Assembly: GCA_934090735.1 (NCBI GenBank)
Contig: CAKOJR010000005.1
Span: 1 to 64,000, forward strand
From: an uncultured Bacilli bacterium
GTDB taxonomy: Bacteria; Bacillota_I; Bacilli_A; RF39; UBA660
Direction: 5' to 3'
DNA: 64,000 nucleotides
Position numbers and translations under genes: made by a program. Positions 18,526 to 27,394 of the stretch are shown piece after piece; within the stretch, counting starts at the first letter, position 1, and every line of letters begins with the position of its first letter. Below the pieces are notes generated by a model. That model searched no databases and was not told the origin of the DNA. It worked only from the letters and a program-made list of their open reading frames with translations.

Positions 18526-18618
18526 TTACTGCTTACTATTTTCTAACATCAATTTTAAGTACTCCTCTATTAAGTCAACCAAGTTTTTATCTTTATCGAA
18601 AGTTTCAGTTATATTCAC
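18526..18618 (-). CDS. Small ORF upstream of the recombinase, 30 aa
   Basis: A GTG start at 18618 follows AAAGGAGAGGTG and opens 30 codons (MNITETFDKDKNLVDLIEEY and then LKLMLENSKQ) ending in TAA. The product is acidic and helical. The ribosome-binding site is strong, and the gene ends about 60 bases before the recombinase start in the same direction. It may encode a small regulator of the recombinase or a leader. Not recognised. Confidence 0.4.
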   Translation of the reverse strand: MNITETFDKDKNLVDLIEEYLKLMLENSKQ

Positions 18619-18689
18619 TAATCTACACCTCTCCTTTCATTTTATGAAATAAGAACGACTATAAGACTTTATTATCAAAATTAGGGCAT

Positions 18690-18717
18690 AAAAAAATTAG
18701 TTATATTTCAAACTAAT
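18690..18717 (-). terminator. Terminator after the 181-aa gene
   Basis: TTAGTT-TGAAATAT-AACTAA followed by seven T on the minus strand. Confidence 0.75.
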
Positions 18718-18743
18718 CTAGTAATAGAAACTATTATATTCCT

Positions 18744-19289
18744 TTAATCCATTTCGTTTCGCTTAACATTTTGGAGTTCTAATTTATAAAATTCTAATAT
18801 TTTTAGATAATCTTTACGGAAATAGTTTTCGCTTAACCATTTAACACCTTCTTTAGAAATTATTACTTTACCATCTTTTAAATACTTAAATGATTGATTA
18901 TTTCTTTTTTCCATCCTATTAACTGCAACGCCAATAGCATTTTTACTCTTATTAAAATAACTTTTTAAATCATATAATGATATATCTTTATATTCAAATT
19001 CATTATGAGGAAAATTCAGTTCGTCTTCTAATTTTAATATTTGTTTTCTAAAGAAATTTATTTCAGCATCCAAATAAAATAGATTGTTGTTGAAATAAAC
19101 TTCTTCTATCCACTCTACAAATTCTAATTTTAGATATACTACTCTTTCACCATTTTGAGCAAAATGTTCATCAATCCATCTCTCATTAGGATGTCTTCTT
19201 TTTAATCTTTTCACTAATCTCTTATACTGTTTTTCGCTAATTTTAAACTTCTGTAAAACACGCCACTTCTCCATTGACTTAAATTCCAT
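18744..19289 (-). CDS. Element-encoded protein with two similar halves, probably DNA-binding, 181 aa
   Basis: The N-terminal half ends QNGERVVYLKLEFVEWIEEV and the C-terminal half KDGKVIISKEGVKWLSENYF; each is preceded by a basic helical segment (YKRLVKRLKRRHP and VAVNRMEKRN) and followed by a long helix. The duplicated helix-turn-helix-plus-wing pattern suggests a DNA-binding accessory or regulatory protein, for example an excisionase or mobilisation helper. This is inferred from pattern alone. The start at 19289 has AAAGGAG upstream. The oriT-like hairpins and the two duplicated promoters lie just upstream of it. Confidence 0.55.
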   Translation of the reverse strand: MEFKSMEKWRVLQKFKISEKQYKRLVKRLKRRHPNERWIDEHFAQNGERVVYLKLEFVEWIEEVYFNNNLFYLDAEINFFRKQILKLEDELNFPHNEFEYKDISLYDLKSYFNKSKNAIGVAVNRMEKRNNQSFKYLKDGKVIISKEGVKWLSENYFRKDYLKILEFYKLELQNVKRNEMD

Positions 19290-19344
19290 ATTTCTCCTTT
19301 CATTTCATACCAAATTTCAGATTACCATTAAATCCTATTTTGAG

Positions 19345-19440
19345 GTTACATACCCGTGTAATACAATATATCAAGCATGGTGTATACACACCCATCTAGC
19401 TTGTTAGGGAATATCCCTAAAACCCACTAATAGTCTCCGA
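19345..19440. other. Candidate origin of transfer (oriT-like double hairpin)
   Basis: TTAGGGA-ATA-TCCCTAA is a perfect inverted repeat at 19404-19420. Directly next to it at 19372-19403 is a longer nested structure with outer arms CAAGC/GCTTG and inner arms GGTGT/ACACC. Two adjacent strong inverted repeats in an otherwise gene-free stretch, upstream of a basic DNA-binding-like protein, resemble mobilisation origins of Gram-positive elements. No relaxase gene is present, so nicking would have to come from another element. Confidence 0.45.
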
Positions 19441-19560
19441 CAGTTTAGAAATTTTTTAATCAAATTTTCATTTAATATTTCAACTATTTCATAAAATTCA
19501 TTATCAATTTTTAAAAATATAACTCACCCTCTTTCTTTGATGAAAATAAAAATGGACATG

Positions 19561-19585
19561 AAAAAAGAGAGATAAAAAATCCCTC
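19561..19585 (-). terminator. Terminator shortly after promoter module A
   Basis: GAGGGAT-TTTTT-ATCTCTC, with one G-U pair, followed by a T run on the minus strand. It would end a transcript from the 19620 promoter after roughly 50 nt. Confidence 0.65.
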
Positions 19586-19607
19586 AATTAGTCCTTCTTT
19601 ATAACTA

Positions 19608-19648
19608 TCCTATATTACCATAATACCACAAAATAATAGGAATTGCAA
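19608..19648 (-). promoter_or_regulatory. Promoter/operator module A (copy 1 of 2)
   Basis: TTGCAA (19643-19648), 17 bp, TATTAT (19620-19625) with an extended TG. The 34-bp stretch 19608-19641 is bounded by the inverted repeat TCCTAT/ATAGGA and is identical at 29 of 34 positions to module B. Because the -10 lies inside the inverted repeat, repressor control is likely. Confidence 0.7.
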
Positions 19649-19699
19649 TGGCACGATTTTCGTCAAATGCTTCACTATCCGTTATAAAATAAGGGTTTG

Positions 19700-19735
19700 T
19701 AAAAGAAAAAATAATTTGCAAAAATACAAATTATT
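19700..19735 (-). terminator. Terminator shortly after promoter module B
   Basis: AATAATTTG (minus strand) pairs perfectly over 9 bp with CAAATTATT across an 8-nt loop and is followed by TTTTTCTTTT. It would limit the module B transcript to about 58 nt. Confidence 0.75.
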
Positions 19736-19753
19736 TCTATCATCTTACAACTT

Positions 19754-19794
19754 TCCTATATTATCATTTTAGCACAAAATCATAGGACAGTCAA
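19754..19794 (-). promoter_or_regulatory. Promoter/operator module B (copy 2 of 2)
   Basis: TTGACT (19789-19794), 17 bp, TAAAAT (19766-19771) with an extended TG; the same TCCTAT/ATAGGA inverted repeat as module A bounds 19754-19787. A 22-codon hydrophobic frame (start MIEIICIFANYFFFYK) runs across the following terminator, so attenuation by a leader peptide is possible. Confidence 0.7.
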
Positions 19795-19852
19795 CGGACA
19801 TGATGCAATATTAACCTTCTTTTCCTGAAATTCTATTGAATTTATATATTAT

Positions 19853-22800
19853 TTAATGCACTCTAAATTCATCAATTAATACACCTGCAATTTCATTATC
19901 ATGAGCTATCAATATACATAAAATATCTTCATAAGACTTAATTAATTCTTCATCTAATTTTATTTTATCGCTATATTTTGTAAATGATTTAATAATTATC
20001 ATATTAATAATAATATCTACATCACCTTTTAATTCTTTTTCTAGAATATTATAGTTACTATTGTTGTAAGATAAGATTTCTTTTACACTAATTAAAATTT
20101 CAGGTAGTAATTCATCAACATTCAGTAAATATAAAGATTTAATAGCATCTCTTATATAATAAATTCCGTACTTTGAAAACTGCCTGTTTAAAAACATTTT
20201 ATCTTCATAGCTATAACTTGTTTTTATCTCCGAAGGATTCCACTTACAATCTCTTGATGCATTAAAGAAAAGACATTTATATAATTGCTTTTTTACTTTT
20301 TCATTTTTAATATTAACAATTCTTTTTTCAACTTCTGATATCTTCTTTTTACAGATATTTCTCCTAGAAGCATTATTATAAGAATCATAAAATTCAGCAA
20401 TAAAACCACCCATAATTTTCTGATAAAATTCTATTGCTTCCTCTTGAAATATTTCAAAATTAATATCTTTAAACAAAAAATCAATCACATTTTCATTATA
20501 TTCTAATGTGTAAATTAATTCTTTTTGTATAAAAGAAACTAATTCAAATTCACTATATGTATCAATGATTTCATAATATAGCCTATCTTCTTTACAAGAG
20601 TCATATATATTTATCATGCATTTCAACAATTCTTTTAGAATTTTTTCAAAAGATTTGTTACTTAAAGTCATTCCACAATTAACAATTTTAAATAGTAATT
20701 GTATATCATAATCATCAATATTGAACTGATCTAAATTTAATTTTTTTTCATCAAACAAATAATCTTGTATAACTTGTTCTTTTAAGCTTTCATACTTTTT
20801 TTCGCTATTTTCTTCAAGTTGATAGTCCACACCAGAAAGCCTTGGCACAAAATTAGGCTTAAATACAAATCCAGACTCTTTAACGTACGTAGCATTATAT
20901 TTTTGATGATTCATTTCGTCTTCTGAAAGTTTGATGATAGTATTAAATATAATTCTAGATAAGTTAGAATTACCTAACAGATACTGAGATATTTTTAATT
21001 GTATTTGTTTAATAATACCATCATGTGTATCATTTATAATGCATTTCAAAATTATTTTTTTAATTTTATTTTTTATTTCATCACTTGTATCTTCATATAA
21101 TTGATCTAATAAAATATTAATTAATTGTGGTTCAAAAATAAAAACTTCGTTTTCAAATATTTTTTCCAGTCCAGTAATCCAGAAATCACAAAAATTATTT
21201 CTTTCTAATGTAGATAATTTTTCTTCTTTTAGGGCTATGGAGATAAAACATATTAAGATGGATTCATATCCACTAGTTCTATCACTATTGCTATTTATAA
21301 TACCATTTAATTCTTCAATACAATTTAGGAGCTTATCTCTATAGTTTTTTCCTCTTTGTCTATCTCTAATATAATTATCAATTTTATTTTCTAATTCAAC
21401 ATAAATTTCATTTTGTTTTTCATGTGAATCTGTCACTTTTTTTGCTTCACCAGTAATTTTAGTTTCAATCATTGACGTATTTTTATCAACTTCAGTTATT
21501 ACGGCATTTCGCATATCCATTTTTTGTATTTGAAGATAATTAGTTGCATTATCCTCAGTATTAGTAATAATAGTATATAAATAATCCAAAATTTTAAAAA
21601 CCCGTTTTTGAAAATCAACACCAAAACTAATTTGCAAACTTATAGCATAATTTTCAATATGGATTGCACATTTTTTATCTAATTGATATCTATATTTTAT
21701 TTCTGGCAATCCAATTTTTAATAATAATTGTTTTTCTAGCATTTGTAATTGAGGATTATTTAAATATAAGGAATATCTATGAGTATCCCAATTTATAATA
21801 TCAATACTCGTAACTAAATCTAAGGCATATCCAGGAAACTCATTTTGAAAATGTAGTCCTATATTCTCTATTACTGTCAATAAAATTACATTATTTGACT
21901 TTGAATAAATTTTATTTTTAATATTTAATAGTATCTTTTCAACATTTTCTTTATCAGATAAATTTTGCTGAATAAAATTAATTATGGAATCTTTAATATA
22001 AAATACAATATCACTTAATAAATCAGGAACATATCCGTCCCTTGTACCAGCCAGCCACATATTATTATTTCCATAATATTGCTTAATTTCATTTGTATCA
22101 ACAAATTTTATTTTTACTTTAAGAACATTGTCGGGTGAGTTTTCTGCATAAGCGTCAACAGAATTATTTATAAAATCAATTGCCCAATCTAATCCAATAT
22201 AAAAGTTTACTCTAAAAAGATTCCACAACAAAACATTTTTATTTGGTGTTTGAAATGAATACTTATAATCTTCACATAATCCATAATCATTCTCGACATT
22301 ACTATGATAATAAAATTCATTATTTGAGTTTTTTTTAATCCACAGAGTATTAGCAATGAAACACATTTCATGTGGCAATTCTTTAACAAGATTATAGTGT
22401 GCATTTTCTGAAATCCATTGTAATATTTCTTCCGACATTCTCTGATTTTTTTTACTTTTGCTGTTATAACTCTCTAATAATTTAGTGAAAAAATTCTTTA
22501 ACCATTCAGAACAAGTTTCTGAAAGTTTGAAAAGTACAACAAGATATTTATCAATATATTCAATGACATTGAACCGCTCTTTATCGACTTTTTGGAAAAC
22601 TTCATCAACAAAAAATTCTAAGATTGAACAAACAAGTATATCAATTTCTTTTAACCTGTTATTGTTTTGATTTGTATAGTCTAAACAAAGTTTTGCAACT
22701 TTAGACTCATTAATAGTATTTTTTAAATATAACTTTTCTTGAGCAATTATTTTTATTATATTTTTACGACTTCCACCAGTTGGAATCAATATAACTTTTG

Positions 22801-24598
22801 GAAATTCATTATTAAAATCAACTAATTTCAAATCGAAGCAATAAATATTGCAAATATCTATAAATTCATCTAATAAATTATTATCTAAAATATTAAATAT
22901 ATTTTTTTCAAAGAAATTGTCATTATAATTTGATTTTAATATTCCAATTTCAGTTTGCTTTTTCCACTCATTAGATACGCAATTAGAAAATACCAAATTA
23001 TTTATAAATTTATCCTGATTTTCTTTAGTAAATAATTTATTAGAAATCCATATTTGATATCTTCTATAGACACATCTACCCATTTTTTCTATTTTTTTAT
23101 AAAAATTATCATATTTTCCCTTACAAGAGATAAACTGTTCATCAAAAAATTGTTCAAAACATATGTCTTCAAATATATCATATTTTAAACGAATACCCTC
23201 TTTATTGCGTATAACTATTTCTTCTGAAATTAAAGCAGAAATAATATTAGAATCAATATCTTTCTCACTGACTCCTAAAACAAATTTTTTTGCTCTGTCA
23301 AAAACTATTTTTTCTATTGCCTTTCTAACATTAGATACTTTAATATTATATTTTTTAGTTTTAGACTTCAAACAAATTATATTTTCCCAAATATAATATC
23401 GGAGTTTATTAATATCATCTATACAATCTGGATTAATATTATATGACATAATGATATTTATATAAAAAGGTATTTTAAGCAAATCGTTATAGCTATTATT
23501 TTGTGCTAACTTGTTTATAATTGGGTATTTTTCTTTAATTAGATTTAACTCTTTTGATGAAATTTCGTCTATCTCATACAATTTAATCATATAGTTAGAT
23601 TCAAGTTTTATAAATGCATTATTATCATTTGATCTACATGAAGTTATTATATATGCATTCTCATATTTTGATACTATGGAATATAATGATTCTAATAATT
23701 CTAGTTTAGTTTTTGACGCATCAGCAATAAATTCTAAAGCATCTATAAAGAATACAATTCTTTTACCATTTAGAAAATCTAACATAGTTTTAATATCAAA
23801 ATCCCAAATACTATTTAGATGAGTTTCTTCAACAAATCTTTCAGCACGTGCAAATAAGACCAATTTCTCATCATCAAGGTATTTTTTGCATAAAACTGAC
23901 TTCCCGCTACCAGCCATTCCTTGAATGGATATAAATTTATTATTATCATCTTTTATTCTTTTCAAAAAATCTGATCTATCAATTTCATATTCGCCATTTA
24001 TTTTTACATCTATATTTTTTATACCAACATTTTTACTAATATCTAAGGCTTCACTAAATTTTAGTGATATTTCGTTGTAATTTTCAAATTCTTGTTTAAG
24101 TAATATAAAGATATCTTCTTGAAATTTTATATCATTTTTTGATCGTGTTACAATGTCTAGAGTAGTTATTAAATTCTTGCTTTTATCAAAGGGAATATTA
24201 CCAATTTGCTTTTTCCCAGTATAATTTTTAATTTTTGTAATTTTATCATTATGTAAAACAAAAAAATAGACTTCTGTAATTTCAGAATATTTATTATCCT
24301 TGTTATCTCTGACATTTTCTAAAGTACTTTTAATCTTATTTTCCACATCAAGAGTTGTACTTACTTGAATATATATTTTTTTATCTTCTGATATCAAATC
24401 AAAATAAGGAAAATTACATCTCTCATCATTTAAATTATAAAATTTTTGATTAAAGTATAGTCCACAAATATTCTGCGCAAATAATTCAAACATTTTTGCA
24501 TTATCAAATAAGCCATTTTTATTAGCTAATTTTATCTTTTGTTCATATGCAGACATATAATCTATAATAAAATCCATTCTCTCTTTTGAATACATCAT
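19853..24598 (-). CDS. SMEK-domain STAND NTPase, likely anti-phage sensor, 1581 aa
   Basis: Residues about 1-150 match the SMEK domain pattern: two helices, then FPYFDLISEDKKIYIQVSTT and a strand EVYFFVLHND. This looks like a degenerate restriction-endonuclease-type fold. A P-loop (QGMAGSGKSVLCKKY) lies near 226-240 and a Walker B-like RIVFFIDALEF near 280, giving a STAND ATPase. The remaining 1000-plus residues are helical and probably form repeats that sense the target. STAND proteins of this layout (Avs and relatives) recognise phage proteins and then activate the N-terminal effector. Start chosen at ATG 24598 after AGGG; ATG 24595 and GTG 24604 are alternatives. It follows the Type III system on the same strand. 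Confidence 0.7.
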   Translation of the reverse strand: MMYSKERMDFIIDYMSAYEQKIKLANKNGLFDNAKMFELFAQNICGLYFNQKFYNLNDERCNFPYFDLISEDKKIYIQVSTTLDVENKIKSTLENVRDNKDNKYSEITEVYFFVLHNDKITKIKNYTGKKQIGNIPFDKSKNLITTLDIVTRSKNDIKFQEDIFILLKQEFENYNEISLKFSEALDISKNVGIKNIDVKINGEYEIDRSDFLKRIKDDNNKFISIQGMAGSGKSVLCKKYLDDEKLVLFARAERFVEETHLNSIWDFDIKTMLDFLNGKRIVFFIDALEFIADASKTKLELLESLYSIVSKYENAYIITSCRSNDNNAFIKLESNYMIKLYEIDEISSKELNLIKEKYPIINKLAQNNSYNDLLKIPFYINIIMSYNINPDCIDDINKLRYYIWENIICLKSKTKKYNIKVSNVRKAIEKIVFDRAKKFVLGVSEKDIDSNIISALISEEIVIRNKEGIRLKYDIFEDICFEQFFDEQFISCKGKYDNFYKKIEKMGRCVYRRYQIWISNKLFTKENQDKFINNLVFSNCVSNEWKKQTEIGILKSNYNDNFFEKNIFNILDNNLLDEFIDICNIYCFDLKLVDFNNEFPKVILIPTGGSRKNIIKIIAQEKLYLKNTINESKVAKLCLDYTNQNNNRLKEIDILVCSILEFFVDEVFQKVDKERFNVIEYIDKYLVVLFKLSETCSEWLKNFFTKLLESYNSKSKKNQRMSEEILQWISENAHYNLVKELPHEMCFIANTLWIKKNSNNEFYYHSNVENDYGLCEDYKYSFQTPNKNVLLWNLFRVNFYIGLDWAIDFINNSVDAYAENSPDNVLKVKIKFVDTNEIKQYYGNNNMWLAGTRDGYVPDLLSDIVFYIKDSIINFIQQNLSDKENVEKILLNIKNKIYSKSNNVILLTVIENIGLHFQNEFPGYALDLVTSIDIINWDTHRYSLYLNNPQLQMLEKQLLLKIGLPEIKYRYQLDKKCAIHIENYAISLQISFGVDFQKRVFKILDYLYTIITNTEDNATNYLQIQKMDMRNAVITEVDKNTSMIETKITGEAKKVTDSHEKQNEIYVELENKIDNYIRDRQRGKNYRDKLLNCIEELNGIINSNSDRTSGYESILICFISIALKEEKLSTLERNNFCDFWITGLEKIFENEVFIFEPQLINILLDQLYEDTSDEIKNKIKKIILKCIINDTHDGIIKQIQLKISQYLLGNSNLSRIIFNTIIKLSEDEMNHQKYNATYVKESGFVFKPNFVPRLSGVDYQLEENSEKKYESLKEQVIQDYLFDEKKLNLDQFNIDDYDIQLLFKIVNCGMTLSNKSFEKILKELLKCMINIYDSCKEDRLYYEIIDTYSEFELVSFIQKELIYTLEYNENVIDFLFKDINFEIFQEEAIEFYQKIMGGFIAEFYDSYNNASRRNICKKKISEVEKRIVNIKNEKVKKQLYKCLFFNASRDCKWNPSEIKTSYSYEDKMFLNRQFSKYGIYYIRDAIKSLYLLNVDELLPEILISVKEILSYNNSNYNILEKELKGDVDIIINMIIIKSFTKYSDKIKLDEELIKSYEDILCILIAHDNEIAGVLIDEFRVH

Positions 24599-24739
24599 AA
24601 TCACCCTAACAACTTATTTAATAATATAGAAAAAATTTTTTAATTTTGATTTATCACTAAAGATTTAGTATTTACTTTTTCTAGCCTTTTTTACAAAGGA
24701 TATCTCGAATATAAAATCTATACCATTTTTTATAAAAAT

Positions 24740-27394
24740 CTAATCAACTTTGTATTGTTCAGTTAAATATTTAAAAGTTGAATTAGTTTGTATCTTACTT
24801 GAAGGTATCAAAACATATTCCCAATGTTTATTACCTGTTGAATCTGCCCATTTTGATACTAATTGACAATATGAAAGTGCTCTTTCCTGTTTTGCTAAAA
24901 CATCAACATCATCTAATTTATTATCAGCTTTTACTTCAACTAAATATACAATAGATTCTGTTTCCACTACAAAGTCAGGTTCATAACGCTTTCCACCATT
25001 ATATGTAATATTAAACTCATTTGGACTAGGTCTTAACCATGTACGCACAAAATTATCTTCTCTTTCAAGCTGTCTGGCAAGTATAAGTTCTGGTTCACTA
25101 TCAAATTTTGCTGAACTAAATACACCTCTCTTTATTCCATCAAATAATATTGAAGTTATTTTTCCATCATTTTTAGAATCATATGAATCAAAAATATTCT
25201 TTACTTTACTATAACTGTAATTTGATTGAAAATTTATATTACTATTACTAAAAACTTCTTCCTTTATCAATCCTTCATTTCTAATAAAATGTCTTAACAT
25301 TTGAGAATAAATTTCTGATGTTATTTCATTTTTATACATCATAACTATGTTTTTTGTTCCGTCTACACCATATTGTTGTTCATAATAATCTGTCAACTGA
25401 CTTATTAATTTAAATAATAGCTCTGAACTTTTTTCATAATCAACTTCTGCTTTTTTTCGTAACTCATCGACAATCGACTTTTTAGGATTCAATATATCAA
25501 AAGTAATATAACCTTTTTCTATTTTTTCTTCATCTGAGGAATCTAATAAATTTCTTAAAATTAATTCATTTTCTATAGGTTGCTGATTAAATTTAGTTAA
25601 ATCCAAATCAAAATCATCAAAGTAGTATTCACCTTCTTCTCTTTCTACCTTAATCTTTGGTATTAAAATAAATTTATTAAGAATTTGATCGTGTGTCTTA
25701 ATAATATTTTCTTTTATCCAATTTTCAATTGGATTTTTATTTTCATCATAAATTTTACCATAATCCTTATCTTTTTTTATTTCATATTCTATAGCATCTT
25801 TTATTTTAATTTTTCCTTCATCCGTAAAATTATTATTAGAACTTAAAGTGTAATTTTCAACATTCTTTACTAATAAATCATTTATTCTATTTGCAAAACC
25901 ATATTTTTCGCTTTCCTCACATACAACAAGTTTATCACACAATTCATCATCTGAGGGGTATTCCAGAGGTAAGCGCGTAAAAATTATTTTTTCCTTTTCT
26001 AGTTCTTCAGCTTTTATAATATTACCTTTGTTAAAAATTGAATTACCTTTTTGGGCTTCTTCTATAATTTCCTTAAATTTATCATGTGCTGTAAGCATAA
26101 CAGAGTCAATATCCTTATCACCAGTTCTTTCACCATAAGGTAATCGTAGTCCTCTTCCTACCATTTGTTCCCTTAATATTTTTGAACTTGCTGTCCTTAA
26201 AGGCACAATTGTATAAAGATTATTTACATCCCATCCTTCTTTTAACATATTAACATGAATTACTATTTCAATTGGATTATCAACTTTTTCAACATCCAAA
26301 AGCAGCTTTGTATTAACTTCAGTTTCAATGCCTGACATTTTTGAATTTATTGTTATTGTTTTAAATTTATAATGTCCATTCTGAAAGTCATCAGATTTTA
26401 TATACTTTTCTATTTTTGAAGCATGTTCAGTGTCTTTACATACAACTAACATAAATGGTTTTATTAAATCCTTTTTCATACTTCTAGAATAATAAAATAA
26501 TTTTTCCTTAATGCGTTTATGACATAAAATTCCATCATTTAACATCAATTTATCTATCTCATCATCACCAAAATTATAAAAATTAATATCCGTTCTAGTA
26601 ACTGCAAAAGGAACTCTTGTATATCCGTCTTTTATTGCTTCAGATAATGGATATTCGTACACAACATTTTTAAATGGAATTTGCTTACCTTTTACATTTA
26701 CTAAAGGTGTGGCAGTCAATTCTAAGCCTAAAATTGGTTTCAGATTGTTTATAGTTTCCATTCCTCTATCTGCTCTATAATGATGTGATTCATCCATAAT
26801 AATGACTAAATCTTTCATTTCTGCTAACTCATCATAAAAAGACATTCCTCTTACTTCACTGAAAGCTTTCATTTTTGTATTTTCTTTATCAAATTTACTT
26901 ATATTATAAACATAAATTGTTACTTCAGAATCAAATAAATTTATCATTCTATTAAAATCATCATCAGCGACTACTCTTGGAGGATTATTAAAACATCCAA
27001 TTCCTTTAAACACATATTTAGAATTATCTGGATTTCCTAGGTCTCTTTTTAATTTTTCATATATAGTTGTAGATGGAGCAATTACTAAAAAATTTTTAAT
27101 ATTATAGTTTGTATAAAGATATGTTATGAATGCTCCCATAAGTCTAGTTTTACCAACACCTGTTGCTAATGCAAATGTTAATGAAGTAAATGCTCTTTCA
27201 AATTCAGTAAATATTGGATATTTTGAATTAATTACCTTTAAATTATTAATATTATCTTGGTTATATTCATTCATTAAATTCGTACTTTTTAATATATCAT
27301 CCAATATTTGCAATGACTTTTCTTGCGGGTTTCTTAACGACATTATACCAGATATATAATCAATAGAATACTTCATACTATTTACATCATTCAT
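24740..27394 (-). CDS. Type III restriction enzyme, Res subunit, 884 aa
   Basis: Superfamily 2 helicase motor plus nuclease. Walker A is LATGVGKTR near 77, the DEAD-like box is IIMDESHH near 205 and helicase motif VI is REQMVGRGLRLPYGE. A PD-(D/E)XK domain lies near 835-850 (YEPDFVVETESIVYLVEVKA, with Asp and Glu-x-Lys). Res needs Mod to find its sites and cuts DNA after ATP-driven communication between two inverted sites. ATG 27394 is set by GGAGG nine bases upstream and overlaps the end of mod by eight bases, so translation is coupled. Full length, no frameshift seen. Confidence 0.93.
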   Translation of the reverse strand: MNDVNSMKYSIDYISGIMSLRNPQEKSLQILDDILKSTNLMNEYNQDNINNLKVINSKYPIFTEFERAFTSLTFALATGVGKTRLMGAFITYLYTNYNIKNFLVIAPSTTIYEKLKRDLGNPDNSKYVFKGIGCFNNPPRVVADDDFNRMINLFDSEVTIYVYNISKFDKENTKMKAFSEVRGMSFYDELAEMKDLVIIMDESHHYRADRGMETINNLKPILGLELTATPLVNVKGKQIPFKNVVYEYPLSEAIKDGYTRVPFAVTRTDINFYNFGDDEIDKLMLNDGILCHKRIKEKLFYYSRSMKKDLIKPFMLVVCKDTEHASKIEKYIKSDDFQNGHYKFKTITINSKMSGIETEVNTKLLLDVEKVDNPIEIVIHVNMLKEGWDVNNLYTIVPLRTASSKILREQMVGRGLRLPYGERTGDKDIDSVMLTAHDKFKEIIEEAQKGNSIFNKGNIIKAEELEKEKIIFTRLPLEYPSDDELCDKLVVCEESEKYGFANRINDLLVKNVENYTLSSNNNFTDEGKIKIKDAIEYEIKKDKDYGKIYDENKNPIENWIKENIIKTHDQILNKFILIPKIKVEREEGEYYFDDFDLDLTKFNQQPIENELILRNLLDSSDEEKIEKGYITFDILNPKKSIVDELRKKAEVDYEKSSELLFKLISQLTDYYEQQYGVDGTKNIVMMYKNEITSEIYSQMLRHFIRNEGLIKEEVFSNSNINFQSNYSYSKVKNIFDSYDSKNDGKITSILFDGIKRGVFSSAKFDSEPELILARQLEREDNFVRTWLRPSPNEFNITYNGGKRYEPDFVVETESIVYLVEVKADNKLDDVDVLAKQERALSYCQLVSKWADSTGNKHWEYVLIPSSKIQTNSTFKYLTEQYKVD

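Noticed and set aside
18440..18652. Plus-strand frames opposite the recombinase start
   Set aside because: Compositionally biased translations of an intergenic region that holds the minus-strand 30-codon gene; no ribosome-binding site.
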